NCBI RefSeq assembly: GCF_000381265.1
Contig: NZ_KB906284.1
Coordinates: 1-58,078 of the forward strand
From: Curvibacter lanceolatus ATCC 14669
GTDB lineage: Bacteria > Pseudomonadota > Gammaproteobacteria > Burkholderiales > Burkholderiaceae_C
Reading direction: 5' to 3'
DNA length: 58,078 bases
The notes under the pieces are model-generated. The model worked only from the letters and a program-made list of their open reading frames with translations. It did no database searches and was not told the origin of the DNA. The translations under genes were made by a program, and so were the position numbers. This document shows, in pieces, positions 58,076-58,078 of this stretch. Each line of letters starts with the position of its first letter. The stretch's first letter is position 1.

Positions 58076-58078
58076 TTT

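Overview
This is a GC-rich chromosomal window from a betaproteobacterium, most likely of the order Burkholderiales (Comamonadaceae or the neighbouring Leptothrix/Sphaerotilus group). The evidence is a Burkholderia/Comamonas-type porin, an intracellular polyhydroxybutyrate depolymerase, a short NtrX-type regulator beside NtrY, and the order tuf, tRNA-Trp, secE, nusG, rplKAJL, rpoBC. No phage, insertion sequence, rRNA gene or CRISPR array was seen.

Layout. 0-8 kb: the start of a branched-chain amino acid binding protein, a porin, an orphan molybdenum hydroxylase large subunit, a cupin, a GST, a PHB depolymerase and a Phd/VapC-like toxin-antitoxin pair. 8-23 kb: a homodimeric pyruvate dehydrogenase-type E1 with a divergent Lrp regulator and a strong Lrp-like operator between them; a membrane-anchored substrate-binding protein overlapping a MASE1-PAS-PAS-GGDEF-EAL enzyme; an alcohol dehydrogenase with a divergent LysR regulator; alanyl-tRNA editing AlaX; DsbD plus a small thioredoxin; BrnTA; hemE. 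22.9-24.2 kb: a non-coding array of four tandem units of about 350 bp carrying seven perfect and one near-perfect DnaA box, all in one orientation, directly before priA. 24-39 kb: priA, an M48 protease, an AEC transporter, a class A acid phosphatase lipoprotein, rep helicase, a secreted protein overlapping phospholipase A, a polar amino acid ABC transporter whose first permease is frameshifted in a C7 run, a chemoreceptor and tRNA-Phe. 39-58 kb, all on the minus strand: tuf, tRNA-Trp, secE-nusG, rplKAJL, rpoBC, then a compact run of LemA-like, rsmB, DUF4390, ntrY and ntrX-like genes.

The most unusual part is the hemE-priA DnaA-box array. Two DnaA-binding sequences alternate (TTATGCACA, then TTATCCACA about 180 bp later). 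Three units carry a palindrome between the boxes with the pattern CCTTGTG-N-CACAAGG, and its arms change in a compensated way. The highly expressed rpo/ribosomal genes to the right are transcribed towards this locus. That argues against it being the chromosomal origin and favours a DnaA-titrating or DnaA-regulating locus.

Limits: all calls come from reading the sequence and translations. No database search, structure prediction or skew computation was run. Residue positions are approximate unless a residue number is given.
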